Shown: positions 43,585-53,790 of the stretch, one piece after another | Layout of the letters: each line of letters begins with the position of its first letter | Position numbering within the stretch: the stretch's first letter is position 1 | Origin: Hoeflea_A sp963921345 | Lineage (GTDB): Bacteria; Pseudomonadota; Alphaproteobacteria; Rhizobiales; Rhizobiaceae | Length of the DNA: 64,000 nucleotides | Direction: 5' to 3' | Assembly: GCA_963921345.3 (NCBI GenBank) | Contig: CAWUFE020000007.1 | Span: 558,001 to 622,000, forward strand | Made by a program: the position numbers and the translations under genes | The notes under the pieces: model-generated | Seen by the model: only the letters and a program-made list of their open reading frames with translations | What the model was told of the DNA's origin: nothing | Database searches by the model: none

Positions 43585-44610
43585 TCAGCCCCAGCACTTG
43601 TCGGTGCCTTCCTTGGTGTCGATCGACTCGACCCCGGAAACCGGCTTGTCAGTCACCAGTGCGACACCGGTGTCGAAGAAGTCTTTGCCGGGCGTGTTTT
43701 CCGGCTTGCTGCCGTCCTTGGCCCAGTTGGCGATCGCCTCGATGCCGAGCGCCGCCATCAGCAGCGGATATTGCTGCGATGTCGCGCCGATAACGCCGTC
43801 CTTGACGTTCTGGACGCCGGGGCAGCCGCCGTCGACCGAAACGATCAGCACGTCGCCTTCGCGGCCGACGGCCTTGAGAGCCTCATAGGCGCCGGCGGCT
43901 GCCGGCTCGTTGATCGTGTAGACGACGTTGATGTTCGGGTCCTTCTGCAGAAGGTTTTCCATGGCCTTGCGGCCGCCTTCCTCGTTGCCGGCGGTCACAT
44001 CATGACCGACGATGCGCGGATCGGTCTCGTCGCCCCATTTGTTGGGGTCGCCCAGATCGATGCCGAATCCCTGCATGAAGCCCTGGTCGCGCAGCACCCC
44101 GACGGAGGGCTGGCTGACGGCCAGGTCGAGCATCCCGATCTTGGCGTCCTTGGCACCGTCGCCAAGCGAAGCGGCGGCCCATTGGCCAATCAGCTCGCCG
44201 GCCTTGAAATTGTCGGTGGCGAAAGTCGCGTCGGCCGCATCGATCGGCTCCAGCGGCGTATCGAGTGCGATGACCAGGACGCCGGCGTCGCGGGCCTGCT
44301 GTACGGACGGCACGATGCCGGCCGTGTCCGAAGCCGTGAGCAGGATGCCCTTGGCGCCGTCGAGGATGCAGGTCTCGATAGCGGCGACCTGGGATTCCGA
44401 ATCCCCGTCGATCTTGCCCGCATAGGATTTGAGGGTAATGCCCAGTTCGTTGGCCTTGGCGGTCGCGCCTTCCTTCATCTTGACGAAGAACGGGTTGGTG
44501 TCGGTCTTGGTAATCAGGCAGGCGTTGATGTCCTGCGCCTGCGCGGCGCCGATGCTCGCTACGCCAAGGGCCAATGCGCCCAGGGTTGCGGAAATGAGTG
44601 ATCGTTTCAC
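43585..44610 (-). CDS. frcB: Fructose ABC transporter substrate-binding protein FrcB
   Basis: The 341-residue RbsB/LacI-fold periplasmic binding protein has a signal peptide cleaved near residue 26 (AQA) and starts DINACLITKTDTNPFFVKMKEG. Ligand-contact segments include LLTASDTAG, ALDTPLEPIDAADATFATDN, NEPAAAGAY and VSVDGGCPG. The start is GTG 44610, eight bases after GGAGGAA; the open frame continues upstream to 44910 but lacks any support there. First gene of frcBCAK. Confidence 0.93.
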   Translation of the reverse strand: MKRSLISATLGALALGVASIGAAQAQDINACLITKTDTNPFFVKMKEGATAKANELGITLKSYAGKIDGDSESQVAAIETCILDGAKGILLTASDTAGIVPSVQQARDAGVLVIALDTPLEPIDAADATFATDNFKAGELIGQWAAASLGDGAKDAKIGMLDLAVSQPSVGVLRDQGFMQGFGIDLGDPNKWGDETDPRIVGHDVTAGNEEGGRKAMENLLQKDPNINVVYTINEPAAAGAYEALKAVGREGDVLIVSVDGGCPGVQNVKDGVIGATSQQYPLLMAALGIEAIANWAKDGSKPENTPGKDFFDTGVALVTDKPVSGVESIDTKEGTDKCWG

Positions 44611-44978
44611 GATGTTCCTCCCAGTCCGGTTTGACGCCGCCGCTTTCACCGAAGCGAACAGGGCAGGCGCGATCTGCTTGTGGCCCGGCCGGTCGAATGT
44701 CCAACCGCACCAGGCCGCCGTTACGAAACTCCGTCGAAGCCCGGTCCTATCCATCAACTCGGGTTCCGAGGGCAGAAATGACCCCGGCACCGCCGGGGCT
44801 GTCGCCGCCCGGTGCCGTCTCCTGCGATGTTGATCACAACCCAATTCACAACGCTTGTCAATAAATAAATCCAATTGACTTATTAATTTTCCGCGGCGAA
44901 TATACGGCAACGTGAACGTTTGCGGATTTCCACGCGCGTGATTAGATAATCGCGGAGATTCGCAAGGGGAGGTGGTCT
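44611..44978. promoter_or_regulatory. Divergent control region between frcB and frcR
   Basis: The 368-base gap contains one AT-rich block at 44856-44892. Inside it GTCAAT (44858-44863) and ATTGAC (44875-44880) form an inverted repeat, and TTGACA read on the minus strand at 44863-44858 could be the -35 box of the frcB promoter. This block is the best candidate for an FrcR operator. The remainder shows no gene. Confidence 0.5.
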
Positions 44979-46205
44979 TTGATCAGACGGCCGGAAGACG
45001 GGCTGCCGGGCTCAAGCGCACGGATGATCGATCCCAGCCGGGGGTCCAACCAGACCCGGCTGCGCGCCTATAACGAGCGGCTCGTGATGTCACTGGTCAG
45101 GCGACATGGCAGCCTGGCCAAGGCCGACATCGCACGGCGTACCGGCCTGTCACCGCAGACCGTGTCGGTGATCATGCGGGCGCTCGAGCGGGACCAGCTG
45201 CTTATTCGTGGTGAGCCTGTCCGCGGACGCGTCGGCCAGCCGTCCATTCCCATGGCGCTCAACCCCAATGCCGTCTATGCCGTCGGCCTGAAGATCGGGC
45301 GCCGAAGCGCCGACCTGGTGCTGACCGACTTCGTCGGCCGCGTCTGCAAACAGTTGCGCGAGACCTTTGCCTACCCGCTTCCCGAACGCATCGTGGCCTT
45401 TACGGCGGAGGGCCTGCACACGCTGATGGAAGCGCTCGATGCCGAGCAGCGTAAACGCGTGGTCGGTATCGGCGCGGCCACGCCGTTCGAGCTGTGGAAC
45501 TGGCTCGAGCAGGTCGGCGCGCCGTCTGAGGAAATGGAATCCTGGCGCGATTTCGATATTGCGGCGGAGATGGACGCCATAACCGACCTGCCGGTGGTCA
45601 TTCAAAACGACATCACGGCTGCCTGCGGCGCCGAACTGATCTTCGGGCGCGGCAGGGATTTCGCCGACTTCGCCTACTTCTTCATCGGTTCCTTCATCGG
45701 CGGCGGTCTGGTGCTCAACCATTCGGTCTATCCGGGGCGGACCGGCAATGCCGGCGCCTTCGGACCGATCATGGTGCCGGGACCCGACGGCAGGCCGGAA
45801 CAGCTGCTCAATCGCGCGTCGATCTTCTCTCTGGAAAAACGCCTCAAGGAAGCCGGACTGGATCCGTCGCCCCTGTGGCTTCGGCCGGACGACTGGCCGG
45901 ACTTCGGCCACTATCTGCAGGAATGGATCGACGAAACGGCTCGCAACATTGCCATCTCCATCATTTCCATCGCTGCTGTCATCGATATCGAAGCGGTGCT
46001 GATCGACGGAGGATTTCCGGCGCGGGTTCGGCATGCCATGGTGGAGACGATCCAGCGCGAGTTCGAGCAGCTGGACCGGCAAGGCATTCGCGAACCGGTG
46101 ATCGCAGAGGCGACCGTCGGTCTGGAAGCGCGCGAAATCGGCGGCGCCACGCTGCCCATATTCGACCGCTACATGGTCGATCAGAACGTGCTGGTCAAGG
46201 AATGA
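44979..46205 (+). CDS. frcR: ROK-family transcriptional regulator FrcR
   Basis: The 408-residue protein has an N-terminal winged helix (SLAKADIARRTGLSPQTVSVIM, residues 45-66) and a ROK sugar-kinase-like domain with AYFFIGSFIGGGLVLN and GFPARVR. The zinc motif CxCGxxGC of most ROK proteins is absent; the corresponding part reads GRTGNAGAFGPIMVPGPDG, so it is probably a kinase-dead repressor. The start TTG 44979 follows AGGGGAGG. Its divergent position next to frcB is that of frcR in rhizobia. It should respond to fructose. Confidence 0.88.
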   Translation: MIRRPEDGLPGSSARMIDPSRGSNQTRLRAYNERLVMSLVRRHGSLAKADIARRTGLSPQTVSVIMRALERDQLLIRGEPVRGRVGQPSIPMALNPNAVYAVGLKIGRRSADLVLTDFVGRVCKQLRETFAYPLPERIVAFTAEGLHTLMEALDAEQRKRVVGIGAATPFELWNWLEQVGAPSEEMESWRDFDIAAEMDAITDLPVVIQNDITAACGAELIFGRGRDFADFAYFFIGSFIGGGLVLNHSVYPGRTGNAGAFGPIMVPGPDGRPEQLLNRASIFSLEKRLKEAGLDPSPLWLRPDDWPDFGHYLQEWIDETARNIAISIISIAAVIDIEAVLIDGGFPARVRHAMVETIQREFEQLDRQGIREPVIAEATVGLEAREIGGATLPIFDRYMVDQNVLVKE

Positions 46206-46221
46206 GCCGGTTGAAGAAAAT

Positions 46222-46244
46222 GGGCGCCGTGTGATACGGCGCCC
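46222..46244 (-). terminator. Terminator hairpin between frcR and the EF-hand gene
   Basis: GGGCGCCGT and ACGGCGCCC form a perfect 9-bp stem with a five-base loop (GTGAT on the plus strand). On the minus strand the stem is followed by ATTTTC, which fits a terminator for the EF-hand gene ending at 46298. It may also serve frcR from the other side. Confidence 0.7.
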
Positions 46245-46297
46245 GGCGGGAAGGAGAGACGGGTTCCCGCTGATCGGTTTTCAAGCGAGCTGCAGAC

Positions 46298-47269
46298 CTA
46301 GATGTCGATCTTCCTGGCAGCGGAGTTGGGTGCCGCTTCCTGCGCTCCGGTCTTGCGCGGTTCGCCCTTCTTGCCCCGCTGTTTCATAGAGCGGTGCTTG
46401 CCCTTGTGCTTGCCGCGGCGGTCGGCCTTGGTCACGACGCCGTCGCCGTTGCGGTCATGCTTTTCGACGAAGTCCTTCGAGCGCGCGGCATATTCCTCCT
46501 GGGTGACAGAGAGGTTACCGTCGCTGTCCAGCCGCTGGAAACCGCGGGTCATGCGGCGGCTGTTGAGGTCCTGCCAGATGGTCGCGAATTCCTCCAGCGT
46601 GATGGCGTTGTTGCTGTCGGCATCGGCGCCGCCGAAGGCCTGCGCGCGCACTTCATCGAACTCCGCGCGAGTGATCTTGCCGTCCTTGTCGACGTCGAAG
46701 CGTTCCATCAGTTCGAGAACCCGACCGCCGCCGCGGCGGTGGCCGCGCATGCCGCGCTGGCCCCGGTCCTGCCGGTTGCCGGCCGACTGATCGGGCGTCG
46801 GACGGGTCAGTTCGCCGTTGCCGTCGCGATCGAGCCGGTCGAACATCCGTCCGGATGCCAGGTCGAACTCCTCGCGCGTCACATTGCCGTCGCCATCGCG
46901 GTCAAGCCGCTGGAACGCCCGGACGCGCGGTTGAAGCGACCGTTCCATCCATGCGGCACGATATTGTTCAAGGGTGATCGTGCCGCCTTCGCCGGCGATA
47001 TCGTTGAAGCGCTCGACGACTGCGGCATCGACCTCTTCCTGGGTGATGACGCCATCCTTGTTGGTGTCGTAACGCTCGAAGGCGCGCTGCATGCCGCGCA
47101 TGCCATGACGCTTGCCGCCGCCGCGCTTGCCGGGTCCGGCATGGGCCATGCGTTTTTCCATTTTCGGCGCCGCGGGAGTTGCACTCTGCTGCGCCATGGT
47201 CGGCAGGGCGGTAGCGCCCAGGAAAGATACTGCCATCAGCGAAACGGCGATCTTGCGGGTTGTGTTCAT
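46298..47269 (-). CDS. Exported multi-EF-hand calcium-binding protein
   Basis: The 323-residue protein has a signal peptide (cleaved near residue 26) and up to seven EF-hand loops: DTNKDGVITQEE, DRDGDGNVTREE, DRDGNGELT, DVDKDGKITRAE, DADSNNAITLEE, DSDGNLSVTQEE and DRNGDGVVTKAD. Basic Gly/Arg/His-rich linkers lie between them and a Lys-rich tail at the end. It should bind several Ca2+ in the periplasm. It is divergent from a two-component system starting at 47485, across 215 bases, which suggests linked control. GGAGCG precedes ATG 47269. Confidence 0.88.
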   Translation of the reverse strand: MNTTRKIAVSLMAVSFLGATALPTMAQQSATPAAPKMEKRMAHAGPGKRGGGKRHGMRGMQRAFERYDTNKDGVITQEEVDAAVVERFNDIAGEGGTITLEQYRAAWMERSLQPRVRAFQRLDRDGDGNVTREEFDLASGRMFDRLDRDGNGELTRPTPDQSAGNRQDRGQRGMRGHRRGGGRVLELMERFDVDKDGKITRAEFDEVRAQAFGGADADSNNAITLEEFATIWQDLNSRRMTRGFQRLDSDGNLSVTQEEYAARSKDFVEKHDRNGDGVVTKADRRGKHKGKHRSMKQRGKKGEPRKTGAQEAAPNSAARKIDI

Positions 47270-47484
47270 CGCTCCGGATCCTTTCGGTTTTTGTGCTGCG
47301 ATGGGATTGACGTAGGGTCAGCATGCCTCAAAACGATGGCAACGAAAGAAGCAAACTGTCGCGAAATGTCGCCGCCTCAGGGCCTGATACATTTTGTGAC
47401 AATTTCGATTTTTCCAATGTTTTCCGAGCCGCTAACTGTTAGCTGTAGCCAGGCACCCTGCGGCCATAGCGGAGTGAATTTGAG

Positions 47485-48209
<725 letters not shown>

Positions 48210-48213
<4 letters not shown>

Positions 48214-49625
48214 ACTGGCGGCGCTTCAGACTTCTCCCGCGCAGCCTGGCGGGCCAGCTGATCGCCCTTATCCTGGTGGCGCTGGTCGTGTCGCAACTGT
48301 TCACTCTGTGGCTGTTCACCGACGAGCGGCGTGCCGCGCTGCTGGAGCTCGCCGGTGGCACAGTGGTGTCGCGCACCGCGGCGCTGGTCGATCTGCTCGA
48401 CGAAACGCCGCCGCATCTGCATGAGCAGATCCGCCGGGCCGCATCGAGCCCGCGGCTCTACTACTGGATCTCGGCCCGGCCGGCGCTGCAGGACAGCGGA
48501 TCCGGCCCGGTGGTCCGCCGCATTCGCCAAAACCTGCAGCACGAGCTGGGCGAGGACCGGTCGATCAGGACCGAGGTCGGCGCGAACATTGTCGTGCCGC
48601 GCTACCACCGGCATCCGGGACGGGCCAAGACGGTTGCTCAGGCCAAGCAGTCGAAGCAGCTGCGCACCCGCAACGTGCCGCTGATCGTCGCAATGTCGGT
48701 CGAACTCGACAGCGGCCGCTGGCTCAACATGGCAGCGCGGGTGAATTTCCAGCGCACGTCGCTGTTTCGCAGTTTCGTCACCGTCGGCATCATGGGGCTT
48801 CTGGTAATCGTCATCGTCGTCCTCACGGTCCGCCGGATGACCCGCCCGTTGCGCGATCTGGCCAGTGCTGCCGAGCAGCTCGGCCGCGGCAGCGACGCCG
48901 CCCACCTCACCGAGGCCGGGCCGCCGGAAGTTCGCGGCGCAATGCGCGCGTTCAATGTCATGCAGGAGCGGCTGACGCGCTTCATCCGAGACCGCACGGC
49001 GATGCTGGCGGCGATCAGCCACGACCTGCGTACACCGATCACCTCGTTGCGCATCCGCGCCGAGTTCATCGAGGACGAGGAAAATCGCAACCGCGTCATC
49101 CAGACGCTTGACGAGATGCAGCGCATGGTGGAGGCGACCCTGGCCTTTGCCAAGGACGAGGCCAACCGCGAACCGACCAGCCGGGTCGACCTGGCCGAAT
49201 TCCTCGATGCCGTCGTCGCCGATTATCAGGACATGAATCTGCCGGTCACGCTGACGCCCGCGGAAGCCGCCGAGCGCACTGTCTTCGCCTGCCGGCCGAT
49301 CGCCATGAAGCGGGCGCTGCGCAACCTGATCGACAACGCCGTGCGCTATGGCGAAGAAGCGCAGGTCGGGTTCTCCGCAGACGGACAGGAGGTGACCATT
49401 ACCGTTGCCGACAATGGTCCCGGCATTCCACCGGACAGGCTCGACGACGTTTTCGAACCGTTTCTGCGGCTTGAGGGGTCGCGCAGCGAAGATACCGGCG
49501 GCATCGGCCTCGGTCTCGCCATTGCCCGCTCAAACATCCACGCCCATGGCGGCACGCTGTCGCTGGCCAATGCGCCGGAGGGCGGACTGGTGGCGACGGT
49601 GATCCTGCCGAGGGGTGACGGTTAA
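48210..49625 (+). CDS. Sensor histidine kinase
   Basis: The 471-residue membrane kinase has helices at about residues 15-36 and 188-208 that bracket a 150-residue periplasmic sensor rich in Arg and His. A HAMP domain, the H box AAISHDLRTPITSLR (His271), and an ATPase domain with NLIDNAVRYG, DNGPGIPPD and GIGLGLAIARS follow. ATG 48210 overlaps the regulator stop. Its stop TAA shares TTAA with the stop of the convergent kinase gene. Signal is unknown; the EF-hand neighbour makes Ca2+ or another cation a candidate. Confidence 0.92.
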
Positions 49626-51199
49626 GCGAGCGGCAGGTCGATCCTGAACCGGCAGCCCGTGTCGGACGGCTCGAGCGTGATGGCTCCGCCGTGAGCCTCG
49701 AGCAGGGACCGGACAATCGTCAGGCCCATTCCGGTGCCGCCGGACTCCCGCTTGGTTGTGAAGAAGGCATCGAATATGCGCTCACGGTTCTGTTCGGTAA
49801 TACCGGGTCCGTCATCCGATACCGTCAGCGCGAGCGCGTTTTTGCCCTCGCGGATGTCGACGTCGATCTGCGCCGCGCCCTGTTCCAGAGCATTGTCAAC
49901 GAGGTGACCGAGAACGATCGCCGCGTTGTCGGTCGAAAGAGCGATGTCGATTTCGGTGGGTCCGTGCACTCGCAGATGTCCGGTCCGGCCCTGTCGGTCG
50001 AGCTGGTTCAGGACATCGGCAGGAGTTGTCCGTCCGCCGGGTTGCGGGTTTTCGGCCTTGGCGAGGTCGCGTAGTCGTCCGACGAGCCGGTCGAGCCGGC
50101 TTGCGTCGGCAACGATGTTGTCGAGAAACCGTCGCCGCTCCGCCGGGTCGATCCGACCTTCGTCGTCGCGCAGAAGTTCCGCAGCCCCGCGGATCGAGGT
50201 CAGCGGCGACTTGAGTTCGTGCGACACGTGCGCAGCGAAGGTGGTGATGTAGTCGGAACGGTCGAACAGGCGCCGCGACGCGGTAAAGATGCCTTGCGAC
50301 AAGGCCGCGATCTCCCGTGTCCCGTAGTGGGGCAGGGGGTGCAGCGCCTCGCGGTCGCCGGCGCCGAGCGCCTGGGTCCGCGCCAACAGCTGCCGAATGG
50401 GCCCGTTGATGGTTCGCAGCAGGATCAGCCCCAGAAAGCCGACCGCGAGCAGCACGCTCACCGCCGACATGATCAGGGCCCAGCGTTCGTCGAAAATGTA
50501 CTTGATCAGGTTCAGCGGCGTTCGCGAGGCATAGACCACCGCCGCGACCCGCTCGTCGACCAGCACCGGCATAGCGGTGAAAACCCGAAAATGCGCGGTG
50601 CGGCTCAGCGACGCCAGCGAGCGAACGGCCGAAACGGAGGAACGGCGTCTGACGACGCTGGTATAGGTCCCGCTCATTGCCGTCCTGACTTCGTCGACAT
50701 GGGCGAGCGACAGGCCGAGTTCGCCGCCGCCGGCAAAGACGCGGCCGGTCGGGTCGAGAATGCGGAAGCCCGCGAGGGTGATCGATTGCGTCCGGTCGGC
50801 AATCTCGGTAACGCGCAGACCGATCTCGCGATAAGTCCGGCGCTGTGCCGTTTCCGCCGGTAGTGCGTCGGGTCGCGGCGGCAGCAGGACATTGCGGGTG
50901 AAATCGAGTTTCGGGCGCACGGGCCGGAAGCGTTCGTCCGGGTCGATCTGTCCGGGCGGGACCGGGAAGCCGGCAATGGGCTCGTGGGGGGCGCGGGCCT
51001 CCAGCTCCATGGCGACGATGGCCGAAAACACTGCGGACTGGGCGATCAGTTCCCGTTCCGTCTGACGGACCAGTTCATTGTCGAAAAGGCGGAAGACCCC
51101 GAGGGCGATCAACGGCAGAACGGCCACGACCGCAAGCACCGAAAAGATGATCAGACCCAGGGACGGGCGCCATTTTCGGCGGGGAGCGTTGTCGCTCAC
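49622..51199 (-). CDS. Sensor histidine kinase
   Basis: The 525-residue kinase has membrane helices at about 15-37 and 241-261, with a large periplasmic sensor between (residues 40-240; LAGFRILDPTGRVFAGGGELG is PAS/Cache-like). The HAMP-type linker leads to the H box HVSHELKSPLTSIRG (His327) and ATPase motifs DNALEQGAAQ, DDGPGITEQNRERIF and GTGMGLTIVRSLL. GTG 51199 overlaps the stop of its regulator (GTGA); a start at ATG 51214 is possible. It forms a pair with the regulator at 51196-51894. Confidence 0.9.
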   Translation of the reverse strand: MSDNAPRRKWRPSLGLIIFSVLAVVAVLPLIALGVFRLFDNELVRQTERELIAQSAVFSAIVAMELEARAPHEPIAGFPVPPGQIDPDERFRPVRPKLDFTRNVLLPPRPDALPAETAQRRTYREIGLRVTEIADRTQSITLAGFRILDPTGRVFAGGGELGLSLAHVDEVRTAMSGTYTSVVRRRSSVSAVRSLASLSRTAHFRVFTAMPVLVDERVAAVVYASRTPLNLIKYIFDERWALIMSAVSVLLAVGFLGLILLRTINGPIRQLLARTQALGAGDREALHPLPHYGTREIAALSQGIFTASRRLFDRSDYITTFAAHVSHELKSPLTSIRGAAELLRDDEGRIDPAERRRFLDNIVADASRLDRLVGRLRDLAKAENPQPGGRTTPADVLNQLDRQGRTGHLRVHGPTEIDIALSTDNAAIVLGHLVDNALEQGAAQIDVDIREGKNALALTVSDDGPGITEQNRERIFDAFFTTKRESGGTGMGLTIVRSLLEAHGGAITLEPSDTGCRFRIDLPLA

Positions 51200-51894
51200 C
51201 CGGCCGCCTCGCATGGCCCCAGCCGGAAACCGACGCCGTGAACCGTTTCCACGGCATCGACGCAACCGGCGGCTGCCAGTTTGGCCCTGATGTTACGGAT
51301 GTGGCTGTCGATGGTCCGGTCGGACACGTGCATGTTGTCGTCATAGGCGATGTCGACGATCAACTGACGCGAAAACACCTGTCCGGGGCGGGACAGGAAT
51401 CCGCGCAGAATGGCAAACTCCAGGGCTGTCAGCCGCACCTCGCGCTCGGCAAATTCCGCGACATGGCGTTGCGGGTGCAGGCACAGCGCGCCACGCGTCA
51501 GCACTTCGGCGCGTAGCTCGGCGGGAGCACGCTCGGTGCGCTTGAGGATGGCACGGATGCGGGCCACCAGTTCGCGCGGACTGAACGGCTTGGTCACGTA
51601 GTCGTCGCCGCCCAGTTCCAGACCGACGATGCGGTCGATTTCCTCGTCGCGCGCCGACAGAAAGAGGATCGGCACGTCGGAGGACTTGCGGATGCGCCGG
51701 CACATTTCCAGTCCGTCCATATCGGGCATGCCGACGTCGAGCACGATCAGATCGGCCGGTTCGACGACGAAGCGGGCAATTCCCTTCGACCCGTCGGAGG
51801 CCAGCGCCACCGACATGCCGGCCTGCTCCAGCGCGTAGCCGATGACTTCGCGGATATGGGGATCGTCGTCCACCACCAGGATTTTGGTCGGCAC
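51196..51894 (-). CDS. OmpR-family response regulator
   Basis: The 232-residue regulator has a receiver with DDDP near residue 9, phospho-acceptor Asp in LIVLDVGMPDMDG (about residue 53) and VTKPFSPRELVARI. The winged helix contains LTALEFAILRGFLSRPGQVFSR and SDRTIDSHIRNIRAKL. GTG 51894 follows GAGGAGAG. It is the first gene of a pair with the kinase and sits tail-to-tail with the other two-component pair. Confidence 0.92.
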   Translation of the reverse strand: MPTKILVVDDDPHIREVIGYALEQAGMSVALASDGSKGIARFVVEPADLIVLDVGMPDMDGLEMCRRIRKSSDVPILFLSARDEEIDRIVGLELGGDDYVTKPFSPRELVARIRAILKRTERAPAELRAEVLTRGALCLHPQRHVAEFAEREVRLTALEFAILRGFLSRPGQVFSRQLIVDIAYDDNMHVSDRTIDSHIRNIRAKLAAAGCVDAVETVHGVGFRLGPCEAAG

Positions 51895-51928
51895 TGCGCT
51901 CTCCTCGCAGGATGGGTCGCAGCCGGGG

Positions 51929-53497
51929 CTACGGCCAGATATGTCCGGATTCCTTGAGATACTGCATGAGGCGTGACCGGCGAAATGTCCAGCTTTGCCA
52001 GTGATCCATGGAAATGTCGAACTCCGTCGCCAGATCCTGTATCCGCCACCTCAGCGTCGGATCGACATCGCCGGCTTGCTTCAACTCCTGAGCCACGAAA
52101 CGGTCCAGCGCCGGGATCGCTTCGGCTCCGAGACGCAACAGGTAGCCCGTGTCGAGCCGCGTTCCGGTGCCCGACAGCTCGTAGGAATGATCGACGTTGT
52201 AGTTGGCGATCAGGCTGGTCGTGTTCACAAGGCCGCAGGCATAGAGCGTCGCCAGCAAGGTCCGCAGGTTCCAGTCGATCAGCCAGCGATTGGTTTTTCG
52301 TAAGATCACCCGGATGAAAACCAGCGCCAGACCGAAAGCCACCAGCCCCATCCAGACCAGCGCGGCGAGACGCAACTGGGTCAGGGAATATTCCGCGACA
52401 TAAAGGTCGAGGCGCAGGATGGACGAGACGACCAGCAGCACGTTCTGGGCCGCAAACAGTAGGATCAGATTGCGGGTGAGCGGGCGCGTTTCCATGCCGC
52501 TGCCGGGTCGCAATGCCAGCAGGACGAAGCCCGCGGCTAACAGAGCTGTAGCCACCAGCGGATAGGCCCCGCGATGCGCATAGCTGGCATAGGTCATGCC
52601 GTCAGGAAGATCCGCGCCGCCCCACAGATACAGGAGATCGAGAGCGCTCTGGACCGCGAACACGGCATTGAAGAGCACCAGCGAGCGGGTCACGGCAATC
52701 GGCGCGACAATGCGAGAAAACAAGTCAGCATGGACATTTTCCGGCGTCACCTCCGGTGGCGGCGCGTTTCCTTCGCTCATACCGAAATAGTACCTCGAAC
52801 GAGCGAATGGCGAGAACCGGCGCGTTGACAGGCGTAGCTGCAGGAACGGCCAGCTGAAAGCGGCAATGGCGAGCCAGAATGCCACCCGCCGAAACCCGAT
52901 ATTGTCGAACAGCGTCAGCAGCAGAAGATCGGCCTGGTCGATCCAGTATTCGATGATCGGATTGGCGGACTGCAGCAGAAGGACAAAGACCAGTCCGACG
53001 CCAATCGGCAGAAGCCAGTGAACCAGGCTTGCTCTCGTCGGCTTGCGCTCCAAGACGTGCCGGATGGCCGCCGCCAAAGCCCGTGGCAGCCGGACGGGCC
53101 CGCTGAACAGAAGCAACAGGGCTTGTCCGACCTTCTGCCCGGGCGATCCGTCGCCGCCGGCGACGATTACCGCAAACAGGCCGAAGCCGCCGAGCCCGAT
53201 CGACACCGTCAACAAATTGACGGCCTCGACCAGCGGCAGCAGCGCCGCCAGCAGAACCGCCAAACCCGAAAGCCGGCGCACGGGAAGAGAAACGGACCAG
53301 TCGTTTGCGATCGGCATGCAGATTGCCAGGATCAGCATGAACAAAGCCAGCGACACACCCGGGTGAATGTCGAAAACCAGTCGGTCCGCCGCGATGAGCA
53401 GGAAGAGAGCGCAGCCGAAGGCTGTCCAGGGCGGGCTGGCGGTTTGCGTCGGAGCCCCGGTTCCGGCAGGTGCCTCGACAACGGCTGGCAGGTTCAT
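51929..53497 (-). CDS. DUF4173 (DUF4153-like) multi-pass membrane protein
   Basis: The 522-residue protein has ten or more hydrophobic segments and matches the DUF4173 family. Typical segments are LVLFNAVFAVQSALDLLYLWGGADLPDGMTYASYAHRGAYPLV and LATLYACGLVNTTSLIANYNVDHS, ending in a soluble helical tail (DRFVAQELKQAGD to HIWP). It lies just before the regulator gene at 51894 (34 bases apart) and after a 62-codon frame that overlaps it by four bases. Its role is unknown; family genes often sit beside two-component systems. Confidence 0.9.
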   Translation of the reverse strand: MNLPAVVEAPAGTGAPTQTASPPWTAFGCALFLLIAADRLVFDIHPGVSLALFMLILAICMPIANDWSVSLPVRRLSGLAVLLAALLPLVEAVNLLTVSIGLGGFGLFAVIVAGGDGSPGQKVGQALLLLFSGPVRLPRALAAAIRHVLERKPTRASLVHWLLPIGVGLVFVLLLQSANPIIEYWIDQADLLLLTLFDNIGFRRVAFWLAIAAFSWPFLQLRLSTRRFSPFARSRYYFGMSEGNAPPPEVTPENVHADLFSRIVAPIAVTRSLVLFNAVFAVQSALDLLYLWGGADLPDGMTYASYAHRGAYPLVATALLAAGFVLLALRPGSGMETRPLTRNLILLFAAQNVLLVVSSILRLDLYVAEYSLTQLRLAALVWMGLVAFGLALVFIRVILRKTNRWLIDWNLRTLLATLYACGLVNTTSLIANYNVDHSYELSGTGTRLDTGYLLRLGAEAIPALDRFVAQELKQAGDVDPTLRWRIQDLATEFDISMDHWQSWTFRRSRLMQYLKESGHIWP

Positions 53498-53682
53498 TTG
53501 CGGCCTCGCTTTTCGGTTTGGGAGATCGGATCAGGGTCCGGATGGTCTTCCGGCGCGGACGACGGCGCATGAGAAACCGGATCGGCGACCAGCCAGTGGC
53601 CGTCGAACACGAGGCGGTCGGGCAGCGTTTTCGGTGCGGGCGGGCGGCGGAGGAATACCGGACGGGAAAAGACTCTGTTCAT
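53494..53682 (-). CDS. Small hypothetical protein upstream of the DUF4173 gene, 62 residues
   Basis: A 62-codon frame from ATG 53682 ends in a TGA that shares ATGA with the DUF4173 start (53494-53497), the spacing of a coupled operon gene. The product is proline- and arginine-rich, with RRPPAPKTLPDRLVFDGHWL and DHPDPDPISQ, soluble and of no family that I know. The ribosome site (GGTGG) is weak. The overlap is the main support. Confidence 0.45.
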   Translation of the reverse strand: MNRVFSRPVFLRRPPAPKTLPDRLVFDGHWLVADPVSHAPSSAPEDHPDPDPISQTEKRGRK

Positions 53683-53790
53683 GCCACCGCTATGGCCGGC
53701 TCAAGCGCAGCCGATGTGGCGGAAATGTCCATTGTTTCAGGAGAAGTGTGCACTTTTTGTGCAGGTCGATCCGCAGTGGCGGCCCCGCGA

